Of a DNA stretch of 64,000 nucleotides, positions 1 to 13,400 are shown in pieces. The notes beneath the pieces were generated by a model. The model saw nothing but the letters and a program-made list of their open reading frames with translations, was not told the DNA's origin and did no database searches. This DNA comes from Siderastrea radians (taxonomy: Eukaryota > Cnidaria > Anthozoa > Scleractinia > Rhizangiidae): positions 26,868,429 through 26,932,428 of the forward strand of contig OZ024900.1 in the NCBI GenBank assembly GCA_964017195.1, in the 5' to 3' direction. A program made the position numbers and the translations under genes. Position 1 is the first letter of the stretch, and each line of letters starts with the position of its first letter.

Positions 1-1342
1 AATTGAAACATCTGTCAGTGTTCTCGGACAAAAGTCAAATCAAAACATTTAACGGCAAAAACAAACTTAGTCATGAAACGTGACAGTTTACATTAATCCA
101 AGTTTACATTACCACAAAACCCTCTAATGCATGTGACCCACTGACAAATGTGCTGTGAAGAGGCAGAATTTTGCAAAAAAATCTGATTTGAAATGAATTG
201 TCAAATAAACACTTTATGAGTTTGTGCACCTTTTGATTGGCATTTTACCCCAAAACTCGCTCAATCCTCCTCAATAAAATTCTACTTCAAAAATAAGGGG
301 TTGTCCACGGAGGTGGTTGATGGACCCGGGGTCTTGTATACGTCCTACTTTTTTTGTGTTGCACTGAAACTGTGCCAGTTTTGAGGCCATGCAAGAAGCA
401 CATTTAGCTCAAATAATAGCAACAAAATTAATTTATTATTATAATAAAGAGCACTTCACAGTTAGCTCCTATCATAACAAACACCACTGGGACCATATAT
501 GATTTGGTGTAAGTAATGGAGTGAAAGCTGAGGAGTTATTTTCTGTAATTCTACTGTGCAAGGACTTCAGTTCCTGTCCATAATAACAAGGTGTCTGAGT
601 GTATAATAGCAAGCTTAAGGTGTCTGCAAGATGAGAGCTGACTGTATAATTTGGCGTTAGAATCTTCCAATAAATTAATTATATAATTTAATGTCTGTCT
701 CAACAAATTACATATTAAGAGTCTTCATGTTTGCATATTGCTGCAGTACGCCAGTGGTTGAGAACAAAAAATTGAGCCTGCAAACATTTCACTTCTGAGA
801 GTGAGATGTCGTATGCGCAACGAAATGAGGTTTGCAGAAAATTTTCTGTTTACTACAGTACAGAATCACTAAATGGCTGGTGGACATTCAAAACTCGGGT
901 ACATTGACTGGTGAGAAATTAAAGAAAACATTCTGCACCTTAAAATTTACTCGTCCACCGGACGAGTTTGTGATTCTTTATACTCGTCCGTAGCACTTTA
1001 TAGTCGTCTCGGACAACCTGACGACTGCTAATATGGATCCCTGCACTAATAATTTCTCATGATGTTTGGGCCTTCATGAACTGTGAAAACCTGTACTTTC
1101 TGATTTTTTTTTGAAATAGCCATTAGAGTATTTTGTATCTATAATATTACTAGAAATGTATTAAAAGCCACAAAAGTTTACGCTAATCTCAAGTCTGTGT
1201 GCAGGCCATTTATTCTAGTTAGGTATCACTCAACTGAGATGATTGACCGGAAGAGATGTTACAGGAATCAATTGAACAGACAAAATTTTTGAAGGATTCT
1301 AAACCAGCTAAGTTGCATTAAATAACCATGCATAATGCTTAC
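1..1342. other. FAH intron 7 (part), no recognisable feature
   Basis: AT-rich sequence downstream of FAH exon 7. I looked on the minus strand for the next FAH exon and did not find it. No transposon coding sequence or clear inverted repeat was recognised. Confidence 0.5.
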
Positions 1343-1440
1343 CGTCATCAGGTCTGGTTTGTCCCACAGGGCGTCTCACTGGAGTACCTGAAACCACTAC
1401 TGAAGATGCCCTGCCGTGATATCCAACTGGCAAATGAACC
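1343..1440 (-). CDS. FAH: FAH coding exon 7
   Basis: 98 bp, entered in phase 2 and left in phase 1. Acceptor AG at 1442-1441, donor GTAAGC at 1342-1337. It encodes [18 protein letters not shown], one of the most conserved FAH stretches, including Y159. The next exon should begin in phase 1 left of the window. Confidence 0.96.
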
Positions 1441-4400
1441 CTGCAATATTTGTTTCACTCCACATAAAACAGTAAATCAAAAAGTATAGTTTTTAAGTGA
1501 CCCATTTTAAGCAACCCACTGCATTGACTCCTAAGCCAGCCAAAATTGGCCATAATGGGCCATGATCCCAAAGCCATTTTTGACATGATAAATTTAACAA
1601 AGGTGTATCTGATAATAAACTGAAGCAGTGGAAAAAAGAGGAAATTTTGAATGAAAATTTGGCCTTTCTTAACCAACTGCCACCCCTTGAGAAAATTTCC
1701 ACTTTCCTGATCAACATTTGGGCAAGGAGAAACAAGTAAGGCTGGCTGAGTGTTTACCTCATCAATTTTAAAAACCTTCAATTGCCGGTTTTCACTGTCA
1801 CGCCATCAAAAAATAAATTCGAAATCATTTAATAACAGAAGCTAAGAATTTCAAGTGTTACAAAAGAATAATAAATAAAAAACCTCTCCAAGTCTCAGGT
1901 CTGTGCGGTACACCCTTCTTGAGTTATTTGCCAAAACGTTCCACCTTTTCAGTTTAGTCTGGGATAGGGTATAGAAATCGGAGAGGTTTGGTCTAGAATA
2001 GGGTATCATTTTCCAGGAAACTGAGCAATTGCTTGTCATGAACAATTTAGTCTACACTAGGTTTAATTTCCTGGGAATTGACACTAACAAAACGTGTTTT
2101 AGTTGTCGTTGTACACGTAGGAGATTATGTTTTGGCTGGACTGTGATATAGTGACCAAGTTTCTGGAAAATAGCGAGTCTGGGATCTAGGGTAGGGATTT
2201 TTGGTGTTTAGTCTAGTATAGGCTTGCAAAATGCAGCCGACCTTGGTCTGGTGTATGGTAAAGGGTTTCAGAGTTCCAGTGGCACACCCCACCCAAAAAT
2301 TTGCAGAGTACCCCCCCCCCCCCGGGTGAAAAAGAGCTGTGTGGAATTTTCAAACTTTTGACTAGAACAAGTTTTTATCAATTGAGCAATTCTTCACATG
2401 CAACTGGTGTATTTTACTCTGAGATTAGTAATAATGACTGGTTTATAATGAGTTAGTAAAATGTAAAATTATGGTGGGTTCATACTGTTTATGCTGTGTT
2501 CAATGCCGTGAGGTTTCCTTTTGTGCTTCACATGGAGTTGTTGATCACTTCTTATAAATTTAGTGAAAAAATGAGATATGTACGTGTTCCAAAGTTAATG
2601 GGTTAATTACTTTGTCAATACTAATGTGTTAAAAGTGGGTCCACATGGTTAGTGAAACTGACCAAAAATCGGTCATTTAGGATGACTGTTAATTGAGAGA
2701 ATCATTTAATTTTTCAAATGATAGTTGTAGTAAGTGCAATTATGTAACCAGATTAACATGCTTAAGTATTAATTGGTCCCTTTTGTGTTACATGCTAAAA
2801 TCTTTGAACTACAAATTTAATATGGCTAATTATTTTTAGGGGGAAACCAGGGTACAGGGAAAGAGGAGGAAGACTGAAAAACCCTGAGATGTAGCTTAAT
2901 TCTCTGAGGAAAGAAACTAATTAATGTCTCAACTGGATCTGTGGGCAATAAGTGTAAAGTGATGTTACTGTTACCCACAAATTGAAAAGACACAATTTAT
3001 GCAGGTTGGGGAGTCAGTACTGCCTGTGTCATGTGTGAGCTTTGTGGGATTAGTATTAGTAAGTGGCACTGGTATCATAATTGCCTGATCACAAAATGCA
3101 GAGCTTGACTAGTCTGATATGCTGTACTTAAGTGCATTGTAAATGTGATAACATACAGAGAGTAGAAAATGTTTGCAAGGCTGTTTTAATAACTAACATG
3201 AATTTAATGCTCACGGATCCTTACCAGTTTGGCATTAGAGCATTGTCCTTGCCTCTAAACATGGTACCGACATTTGTTGCATGATTCTTAGATGAATAAA
3301 AGTCTGTGTAGTCACCTGAAAACATAATATAAAGTTTGCTTTAGTGAATAATAATATCACATATAGCTTCTCTTGACGAATTGTTCTGAAGGACTACAAG
3401 CCTAGTTTGTCCCTTGCTCTGTTCTCCTGATATATTAATAATCAGGGTCTCAAAGGAGTCCAGGCCTCCAGGACTCCAGCACTAACTTCAATGCTCCATT
3501 TAATCAGAATCATCATTTTTGTCCAAGCCCCAAGTAAAGAAAGGCTTCAGACTGTCTGCTAGTTTTTAATGCTGAAGACATGCGCAGGCCTGCTCTAAAA
3601 TGAAAATGGTGGTTGGTTCTGCAGAATGATCACGAGTCTAACCAGCACTATTAATCATGCTGACGAGAAGTTTCAGGCCAAAAAGAATGAATGAACACCC
3701 CAAACGCAATTAAAAGCAGCAGTACTCATAAATAAATTTAAGGAGAACATCCAAATTGTTCATAATTAGCAACTGATGTACAACTGGTCCAGAGTTGGTA
3801 AATACTGTCACCAAGTGATAGAGAGACATTATTTGCAGTTGTTGCCTGATCACAATGTTGTTGTAGCAAGATCCCAGACAAGTAGGGGATTGAAGGTCAG
3901 AAACTGGAATATCAAACACTTGTGAAGAAAGGATCCGCTGTTGGTTGGTGTGTTAACTGTTGTATAATTCAGCACATAACATTGGTGGCAGTGGTGTAAG
4001 ACATCAGATATCTATTGAACAATGGATCGAGTGATATGACAATGGAGAAATAAATGACGAAATGAGTCCAACTATGATCAAGTTTTAAAGACAATTTGTG
4101 CACTTAGTGTAAGACTTGACAAGCAAAACTTACACTTTGGAAGAGCGGGTTCAGTTGGTTGAGTCACGTCTAGAATCCTAGCACTGTGACCACCATGTTA
4201 CACTAGGCAGCAGTCTCTGCCATGTGTTAAGTGGCATCCATGACTTGCCTGTCAGATCCAAGAATGAGGATTTTCATGCTTTTCCAGCCCCAATTTCAGA
4301 TACTCCATATTGCCAGCCTTTTCAGTAGCTAGAGAAGCCATGTATCCCTCCCTCAGCGTACAATGGGTCATCTTTGTGGGAGGATTATAAAGCCCAGTTC

Positions 4401-7400
4401 TAGTTGGTAGCTGAGATAACTGAATAAGACACACAAACCAAAGCAACCTTACTGGGGGGGAGCAGGGATGGCGCAGTGGTGAGAGCGCTCGCCTCCCACC
4501 AATGTGGCCCAGGTTCGACTCCCGGTCCCGGTGTCATATGTGGGTTGAGTTTGTTGTTGGTTCTCGTCCTTGCTCCGAGAGGTTTTTCTCCGGGTGCTCC
4601 GGTTTTCCCCTCTCCTCAAAAACCAACACATCCAAATTCCAATTCGATCTTGGAGGTGTCCCCAATTAGCATTCTTTGCTAGAAACCGTTGACACCTAAA
4701 TAAAGTGATTTATTTATTATTTATTTATTTACTGGCAGTCAGTATGAGCGGCCCAGCTCAGGTGGTGCTTGGTGACCTTAACGAGACCCAGCGTACCAGC
4801 TGCACTGACCTTGTAGCAGCGCTTGATAGCAGGTTTGGGACATCCAACAGAAAGGGAGTGTTTCAAGTCTCTATACAAAGTCGCTCAAAATAACCTGAGG
4901 AAACCCTTCCCAGAACTGGCTGAAGCAACCCAGCACCTCACAAGACAAGCCTACCTGATGCCCCAGCTTCCCTGAGACAGTCAATTGCAAAAACACTAGT
5001 TAATTGAGGCACCCGTAGACTCTCACCTCTCTTGGAAGTTCATCAAGCCAAACTTCGCAGAATCCTAAGGCAGCAGATTCATCTCTCAGACAAGAGCTTA
5101 ACACGCTTAAGACAACGAAGACTGACACAAAAACCAAGAGGGGCACCCAACAACCAACAACAGAGTTGGCAGAGGGCAGGGACTCCACCACAGTGTTGGA
5201 CCTGTGATGACAAAGGGCACATTCAATGTTTCTGCCGTAAACAACATGGGAACAGGGTGGAGATGCCCTTGTGTTCTAGGGCTAGAGCCTGACAAAAAAA
5301 TTCCCACTAAGACACGCCCTACCTTCAACGAAAATAGGTGGCTTTGGTGAGGACTTAGATGACCTGTATGTTACTGGGATTGTGAATGGTATGCCTGTCA
5401 AGTTTGGGTGGACATAGGGGCAAATATCAACATTGTAAAGGGTAAGATATCTCTCACTCATCCACAACTACACCTAGACACCTCAAGTACGTTCATGACA
5501 CTATGAAGTTGGCTGATGAATGCTCCTTGCCCTTCCTGGGATGTGGCAGAATAGGCAACTGGGAACTTGGACACAGATATTGAACCAAAGGATATCCTTG
5601 GCCTTGACTTCTTTCGTCAATATGGCTGCCAATTGTTGCTCAAGGATGGCTGCTGTGAGTTATGGTTTGGAAATACCAATGAAACCAAGCCAGAGAAACT
5701 GCTTACGGCCACCTGCTTTTGGGTTTCCATTGACTGCAAAGCAGTTATCCCTCCTAGGAGCAAGGCTCTAGTAGCTGGCAGGATAGTTGGCTTATGTGCC
5801 CCAGTCTTAGGACTGCTTAAAACCATGACCAAACTTATGGAAGTCAACCAGATGATGCTAACTAGAGGTCTGGTAGACACAGCCTCAGGCAATGTTCTAT
5901 TATGAGTTCTAAAGTTATCCTACCCCTTTTCCTTGTAGCTTGTTCAAGGGCACCATGACAGCGACGTGTGAACTGGTGAAACTTGTACACCAACCAAACA
6001 ATGCCCAAAACAGCATAGCCCTCTGCCAAGCAAGGTAAGAGAGTGGTAAGGTGACAGCTACAGTAGACCTTGTTAGTGGTAGACCTTTCATCCCTGGGCA
6101 CCTGCTAGTCCTGTTTGAGTGCAGCTCACAGCAAAGAGTGCCCTCAACTCGCTCAGCTGTTAACAGAGTTCTCTGACATATTTGCTGTCTCCTCTGAAGA
6201 CCTTGGCCATTAAAACTTACTAATACAAAAGATTAACATTGGTTCTTCTCAGCCTATCTATCAGCCTGTGAAATGCCTCCCGTTACTTTACAGAGCCAAA
6301 GCTTTAACAATCTTATCCAGGAAATGCCCAAGAAGGGGGTGATTAAGCCTTCGTCAAGTCCCTGGGTTTTTCCCATAGTGCTGGTCTAGAAGAAAAATGG
6401 GTCCACCTGTTTCTGCATAAATATTGGAAGCTGAATGCCGTGACAGTCAAGGACAGCCACCCAATTCCAAGAAGTGATGACTACTTGGATGCATTTTCTG
6501 GTTGCAGATTGTTTTCTACCTTAGACCTGTGCAGTGGGGACTAGCAGGTGGAAATGGATGAGGAAGACAAGCCAAAAACTGCCTTCCTGACTGGAAATGA
6601 CCTGTAACACTTCATGGCAATGAGTTTTGTAATGCCTCTGCAACCCAAGAACCTAACAGAGAAGGTGTTGTCTGGGCTCCCTTGGGATGTCTGCCTTCTG
6701 TACTTGAATGATGTCATAGTCCATTGTCAGGCATTTCGAGAAGCAATTCAGAGGCTCCACTCCTGCAGGCCTCAATTTGAGCCTGAAGAACTGTGTTCTC
6801 CTCCAGAGATGCCTTCCCTTCCTTGACCAAGTGATGAGCAACAAAGGGGCATCTACTGAGCTGAGATAGATTGAAGCTGTATGCAAACTATTGGCCTTTC
6901 CCATGAACAGCAAAATATGTCAAAAGCTTTCTGGGCCTTTGTTCCTACTACTGGCACTTTGTTTGGAGCCTTGTTGACAGCACCACACCTCTTTACAAGC
7001 TCACTGATGACCAGCGGGAGTTTCAACCAGAGAGTGTGAAGTTGCATGTTGTCAGTTAATTGAATCCCTTCCAACAACAGCTCCTATTTTTGCTCTCCCC
7101 ACAACTGACGGTTTGTTCATACACAGATGCAAGCAACAGTGGCCTTGGCAAAGTACTGTCCCAAGTAAAATCAGCAGAGGAGATGAACTCAAGGTGATTG
7201 CTTTCCACAGCAAGTTGCTGAACAAGGGCGAAAGGAACTACTGCACGACCTGCAAGGAGCTCTTGGCAGTCAATGAGCTTACCACTACTGTATTTGTGGG
7301 AAGCAGTTCCTCATCCATACCAATCAACCTGCCCTGAAATGGTTGCTGAAGTTCAGAAACCTGGATGGCCAGCTTGCTAGGTGGTTGGAACTCCTGGAAG

Positions 7401-10400
7401 TTTATGATTTTAAGAACCAACCCAGTTCTGGCATGGATTAAGGGAATGCCAATGCCCTTCCAAGAAGGTCACGCAGTGACTGCCGGTACTGTGTGTCGCA
7501 CAAAGGGAAAACCATGCATAAGCTGAGAATTTCGGGAAGTTCAGAAGACACCCCAAGTTGCGCACTTCAACACCCAGGCAAGCCCACGGAGGGGAATAAT
7601 CAGTCCCCTCTTCAGCCCAATCCAAAACCTCCACCCAAAAGCTGACAGAAGCCCAGCCGGAGTTCAAGGCCCAAGGAAATCTATATTGCTAAGAGTAGTA
7701 AGGATGATTTGTGGGCTAGTCAGTTGGACAATGAGAAAGAAAATAACCAGATGGAAGGATACTCCTGGTTTTCTCTCGGCCAAACAGGTATTTGTTGCAA
7801 ACTTCTGCTACACCACTTGTGCTTGTATCTTGAGGGATCGCAATATATTTTGCACCCTGAGGCGGGGTCTAATGCCCCTAGGGTCTTTTCTTGTTAATCT
7901 TGAAGGGACCAAATAAGTCAACAGCTGTGTAGCCTCTCCACGCTCCACACTCCGGGCCGTGCGCCTCTCCATGCTCCGGCCGCTCCGAATGCGGCCGGAG
8001 CACGTAGAGGCGGCTGTATTTGCAGGCTATGCAGAACCAGGCTGAAGCTATATATTACGTGTAGAGACAAGAGAAAAGATGCTTGTAAGGTGATAATATG
8101 AACCTGTTCTTGTTGTAATTCATTTCCGCCCACTTTGTTGCACGACTTCCCACTACAAATATTCCATCTTCACACAGGTGAGGACATAGATGTTTATACT
8201 TTCCTTTCTTTAATTCCCTAGTATCCAAGTTTCTCTGAGCCTCTTTGATCCATAGCACATCAGCCTTCGTGAGATCTTCGGCTGTGGGTTCCTTTGTCAC
8301 ATTCATGAATGTTGGTATCGGATCTCTGTGGTACATTGATAAAACTTGCGCTGTTACTCGTAGTAATGTCTTGTAGTTTGAATAATTGTTTATGTTAATC
8401 CTGCTTGCTACATCATCTTTCCTAACCACAGTCACAACTCTTGCAGCTTTTATCACCTCTGGTAGTTGTTGTCCAGTGTAGTTACGACTTATGGGCCATT
8501 CATTTTCTGCTTATTTAAGGAATGTGAGTCAATTTTGCCAATCACTACTTAAGCCAATTTCTCTTGGCTTCTTGCCTCTCATCAACCAATCAGCAATATC
8601 ATGCTCGCTTTCAACCCAGTACCAGTCTTTGGAATCAGTGCCTTCTTGAATTTCTCCTATGCATGTCACAGCAAATATGTTGAAACCATAGGAATTCCTT
8701 TGAATCATGGCATGCACTTTCTGTGAATCAACGATATGGTAGAATCTCTGGAACTGATATCTGCACTGTTGCTGTATGAGTACTTTTAGTCGTTTGTTAA
8801 TTATTGCTCCACACAACTCTAATGCGATCAATAGACATCTTCTTGACGGGGCAAGGCAATTCTTGGACAGACCAGCTGCTTTCAGCAGAAACAGATATTC
8901 GTAAATATTTTAGGTGTACATATGAGTGCTAGAAGTGAGCAAAGGCTTGGCTGGATCCATCGCTAAAGATAATCAATATTACGTGTAGATTGCCAACTGC
9001 ATCATGTGGTTTCACGTATCTCTTGAACCTGACATTGTCCATCTCAACCAATTCTTTGAAAATAGTATCCAATCTCACTTATTCTCCTCCCGAATAGGAT
9101 CGTCTCAGTCTATCTTGACGTCACTCGCCCATATCTGATGCATCATTATATTGGCTCTTACGGTGAAAGGTCCCGCTAATCTGAGTAGATCACAGATGCT
9201 GTTCTGGAATTTCATTGGGGAGCTGATTCATCTTTAGTTCCATTCCGGTGCACAGCTTGTGTTTCTTTCGTGAAAAGTCTAATTTTACTTCAAAGTATAT
9301 TAAGTAATCCTTGACTGGATTCCAGACTATTCCGAGTACTTTCACTGTTGACGTATTTGGATCAGTGGGCAAAGTCGTTTTCTCTCGGTTCCTGGGATTA
9401 TCTGAAAATATCCAGCCCTTGACTTGGAATCCACCCCTGCTAATCAAATTTTCAATGTCCTTGGTAATTTTTTGCGCTGTTAGCAGGTTGTCAGTGCTCT
9501 CAATGATGTCATCCATGTAGGTGTTATCTTGGATGATTTGTGCTGCTTGTGGATACTTTTCTAATCTCATCTCATCTCAGCTGTTTTTCGTAGGGCTAAT
9601 GTAGCAATGGTTCCCGATGGCTTGTCGCCAAACGATACTCTTTGTGTGACATATATATATATATATATCTGGTTCTATCTTTGTGTCCATATCTCGCCAT
9701 AAGAATCAACGTGTGTGTTGATCTATTGGCTTCGTCTTTACAGGTTGGCACATCTTCCTAATATGAATGCTACTTGGTTCTCTCTAAACCATATTTATTT
9801 AGTACTCCCACTACATTATTGAGTAGATCTGGACCCTTTGCCCAATATTCATTAATAAGTACATGACCCATGTACTTTGCACTACTGCTGAACACTGTTC
9901 TAACCGGCGTGGACTTCCAATTGGGTCTGAGAACTTCGTGGTGTGATATATAATGCATAGGACCTTTGTAACTGTTTATTTCTACTTTATTGAGTTTACG
10001 GGCAATATCCCTTGCAAATTCATATCTTTTATTTGCATATCGTAAACTTTGGTGTGTTGTGGATTCTTGAGGAGTCGTTTCTTTGTAGAGATCAGCATTG
10101 CCAAGGCTACTCGCCTGTTATCAGGGAGAGCTGCATGAGGGGATTTTTAACCAAGGATATTCTGCAATCCATCGATTATCTTGACTGTTGTATTCCAGAT
10201 TTTTGTCAACCAACTCTTGTTCTCTAATTCTTCTTTGATGCTGTACTCTTTACTTCCAATGGACATCTCCCACATTTACATCCTCCATAGTGTGGTTTAC
10301 ACTTGATTCCCAGATTTTTGATATTGTAGAAATGTTCCACATTCGCTTTCATAACATGATGGATCCTTACATCACTGAGATTTGGTCTTGTAATGGTTTC

Positions 10401-13400
10401 GATTCCATGATTAATGGGTGCATTCCTCCTATGCATCATCCAAAGCAATTCTTCAGAAGCAACAGATGTTCTGGACTTTGCTCTCTCTCAGGATGAAATC
10501 CAGCATATTCATAACCAATAGTACATTAATTAAGCTCCAGTAGGGCATATGGTTTTGCCCTTTGAGATATTTTTGAACAACTGAATTACTCCATCAATGT
10601 TTGTGTTTTGAATGTCAGAAGTGATTTTGTCAATTCCACAAACATCAAACTTGACAATTTGTCCTTTTTGTAAATGAGAGGTAGCCCGCATTTTTTCTGA
10701 GGCAATTTTTTCACTTTTCGCACCCACTTTTACGATGGACAACTCTACACACATTCGTTTTTAATTAGTTTCTCTTCCCAAGCTTTTTTGTTTGTGATGA
10801 AGGATATGGCTGCTGCTTTATCCCACATTACGTTTACAAATCCATTTTTGTCTTTACTCTTTGAATCTGTTAAGGAGACATGTATCGATCTGTGAGTTGC
10901 TGCAAGTACTCGCTGAAGCAGATACTTCATTCCTTTCCTTGTGAATGGTTCTATGATGTTTTTCTGTGCAGTCATTCACGCCACATTTCCCTGTCATAAA
11001 GTATATGGAACATGCGCTTTTTTCCCTTAACATTTTTCTTCTTCCGTCTACTGATTCAGATGGATATAATTTACACTCACTTGTCCAGCATTCTACATTG
11101 TTGTGGAAGCATTTTGATTGATTCGATTGCATTTCATTATCATCAGTATAATTATTCTCTCATGCCTGAGCGGTGCACATTTGCTTCAAAGAAGGTAGTA
11201 CTGGAGTTGTAAGCTCCAGGTGTGGTGCAATTGTACTCTATGGCTCTCAAAAACCTTTATTGATAACCACAAAACAAAGTACAAGGTACAGGGCAGGCCT
11301 ACATTAAAAAACGCAAAAACATTACAGAAAGCAACAATTACAGAATACATTACAGAATGCTTATCTACAAACAAAAGATGTTTACAACAATTAAGTAGAT
11401 TACTTGATATTAAAATTCCTTAAGGGCTGTCAACGAAAGGAAGCAGTTTTTGCCATTTTTTCTTATAAATTTTCGAGTCCTCATTATTCTTTGTTATAAG
11501 ACTTTCTATTTGATAGGTAGAGCGAATTTTTGCTTTCAACAGTGTTAGAGTGGGTTTTATGTTTAAAGAGCGGCTTTGGTGAATTATATATTTACCGAGA
11601 ATAATTACATGATTTAATAATAAACTGTCTTTGCTAGTGAGACCAAACGCTATGTCAAAAGTGCTCAGATACCTAACATCAAAACCAAACTCATTTAACC
11701 ACTCAGTCAATGATGACCAGAAATGTTTTGAGATATCGCAATAAATAAACAAATGCTCGGGAGATTCCTCCATATTTCCACAAAAGGAACACATAGGTGA
11801 CGGTACCAAGCCCATTTTATAAAGAATCTTATTAGTGTAAATAATTCTGTGCAACAGTTTATACTGAAATTCTCTTGTTTTGGAATCAAGAGTTGCCTTT
11901 CTCGGGAGGAGGTAGAACTGTTCCCACCGTAAGTCATGCGCAGAAAAAATTTCTTCATATTTAGACTCAGCAGTTGGAGCAATTTTTATTTTTTCTACTA
12001 GGTCCCAATATACCCCTCTAGACGAAGAAGGGAGAGATGTGTCAGGTGGATCTGCGTTGTCATTAGACGAGGCCACATTTGACGAATTTGATTGAGTCCT
12101 TAATAAGTTTATCCAGTCTTTAGGAATTGCATTATAGATACCCATTAAAAGAAAATACTCTGCATTTGTTATGCCATTCTTTTTCATCTGATCCCAAGAT
12201 TTTAATTTATAATCCCTGAGAGTTAAGATATCTCCGAGTCTTAATATACCTTTATTTTTAATTTTGTTTCTGTACAAAGGTCTACCATCTCTGCGAATAG
12301 ATTTGTTGTTCCAAATGATTTCGTTGAGCACTTGAGAAGGAGAGGAGACACATGAACTATCCGCATTATGTGAGGACCACTCACAAAGACATTCTCGATA
12401 GAACTTAGGTAAACAACGTGGTAGGTCAGACACATCATAGTTACATTTCAACAGGAAGGAGCCTCCATAGTCCCTAAGATAGTGATCCAAAAATAATTTC
12501 CATGTGCTTTTGTTTCCATCTAAATACTTTTTGAGACATATAATCCTTTGAGCTTTTATAAGGGATTCTACGTGCGGCATTCTTAACCCGCCATCCTTGT
12601 AGTCACCGATTAGAGACAGGCGTTTTATTTTATCTTTGCGGCCTCTCCACACAAACTGGAATAAAACTGTGTTGATTTCTTTGATGATATCTTTTGTTAA
12701 CGGTATTTGTGCTGCTCTAAACATAAATTTAGGCATTGCGTACGTCTTGATTATCTGTATTCGTCCAAGAAGTGTTAGGTTTCTCCAATTCCAAAGATTG
12801 ATAGATTTTTTGATAGACTTGATGATACTCTCGAAATTAAATTCCTGATACTTTTGCCAGTCGTAGGTGAAGTATATCCCCAAAATTTTCATTGGTTTAT
12901 TAACTGTGGAAATTCCGATGTTCTCTGGGGCTGCATGCAAACTTCCCAACCAATATGCTTCCGTTTTTTCCTTGTTTATTTTCAACCCTGATATGTTACC
13001 AAAGTTCTCCAACAGCATGACTAACTATGGCTCTCTTTTGATGTAGCAGAAATTGTAAAAGGATTAATTAGAAACTTGTTTGTCTTGTCAACCATATTCG
13101 TGTAGTAAAGCTCACGTTGGTTTTGTGAAGGAATTCTGCTCTGGTATAGTAAACACCTCGAGTTCCTCAGGAACTGCGTAATTATTTTAAGATACAGCAC
13201 AACACTTTTAAGTTTTAAAGAATACATGTTTTGGCATCCCTGATGCCATCCTCACTTGAAGGGAAATGCTACAACAAAGCTATTGATATGTAATAGTGAT
13301 TAGAATTGTAAATGAAAATATAAGCAAGAATAACAACAAGGAAAAAAGCGTGATAATGTGTAAACTAAACATTCAGTTTTGAATTAACATGTATAACCCG

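Noticed and set aside
4456..4540. Functional tRNA gene
   Set aside because: Perfect boxes, but the sequence continues into a SINE body with a tail and a target duplication.
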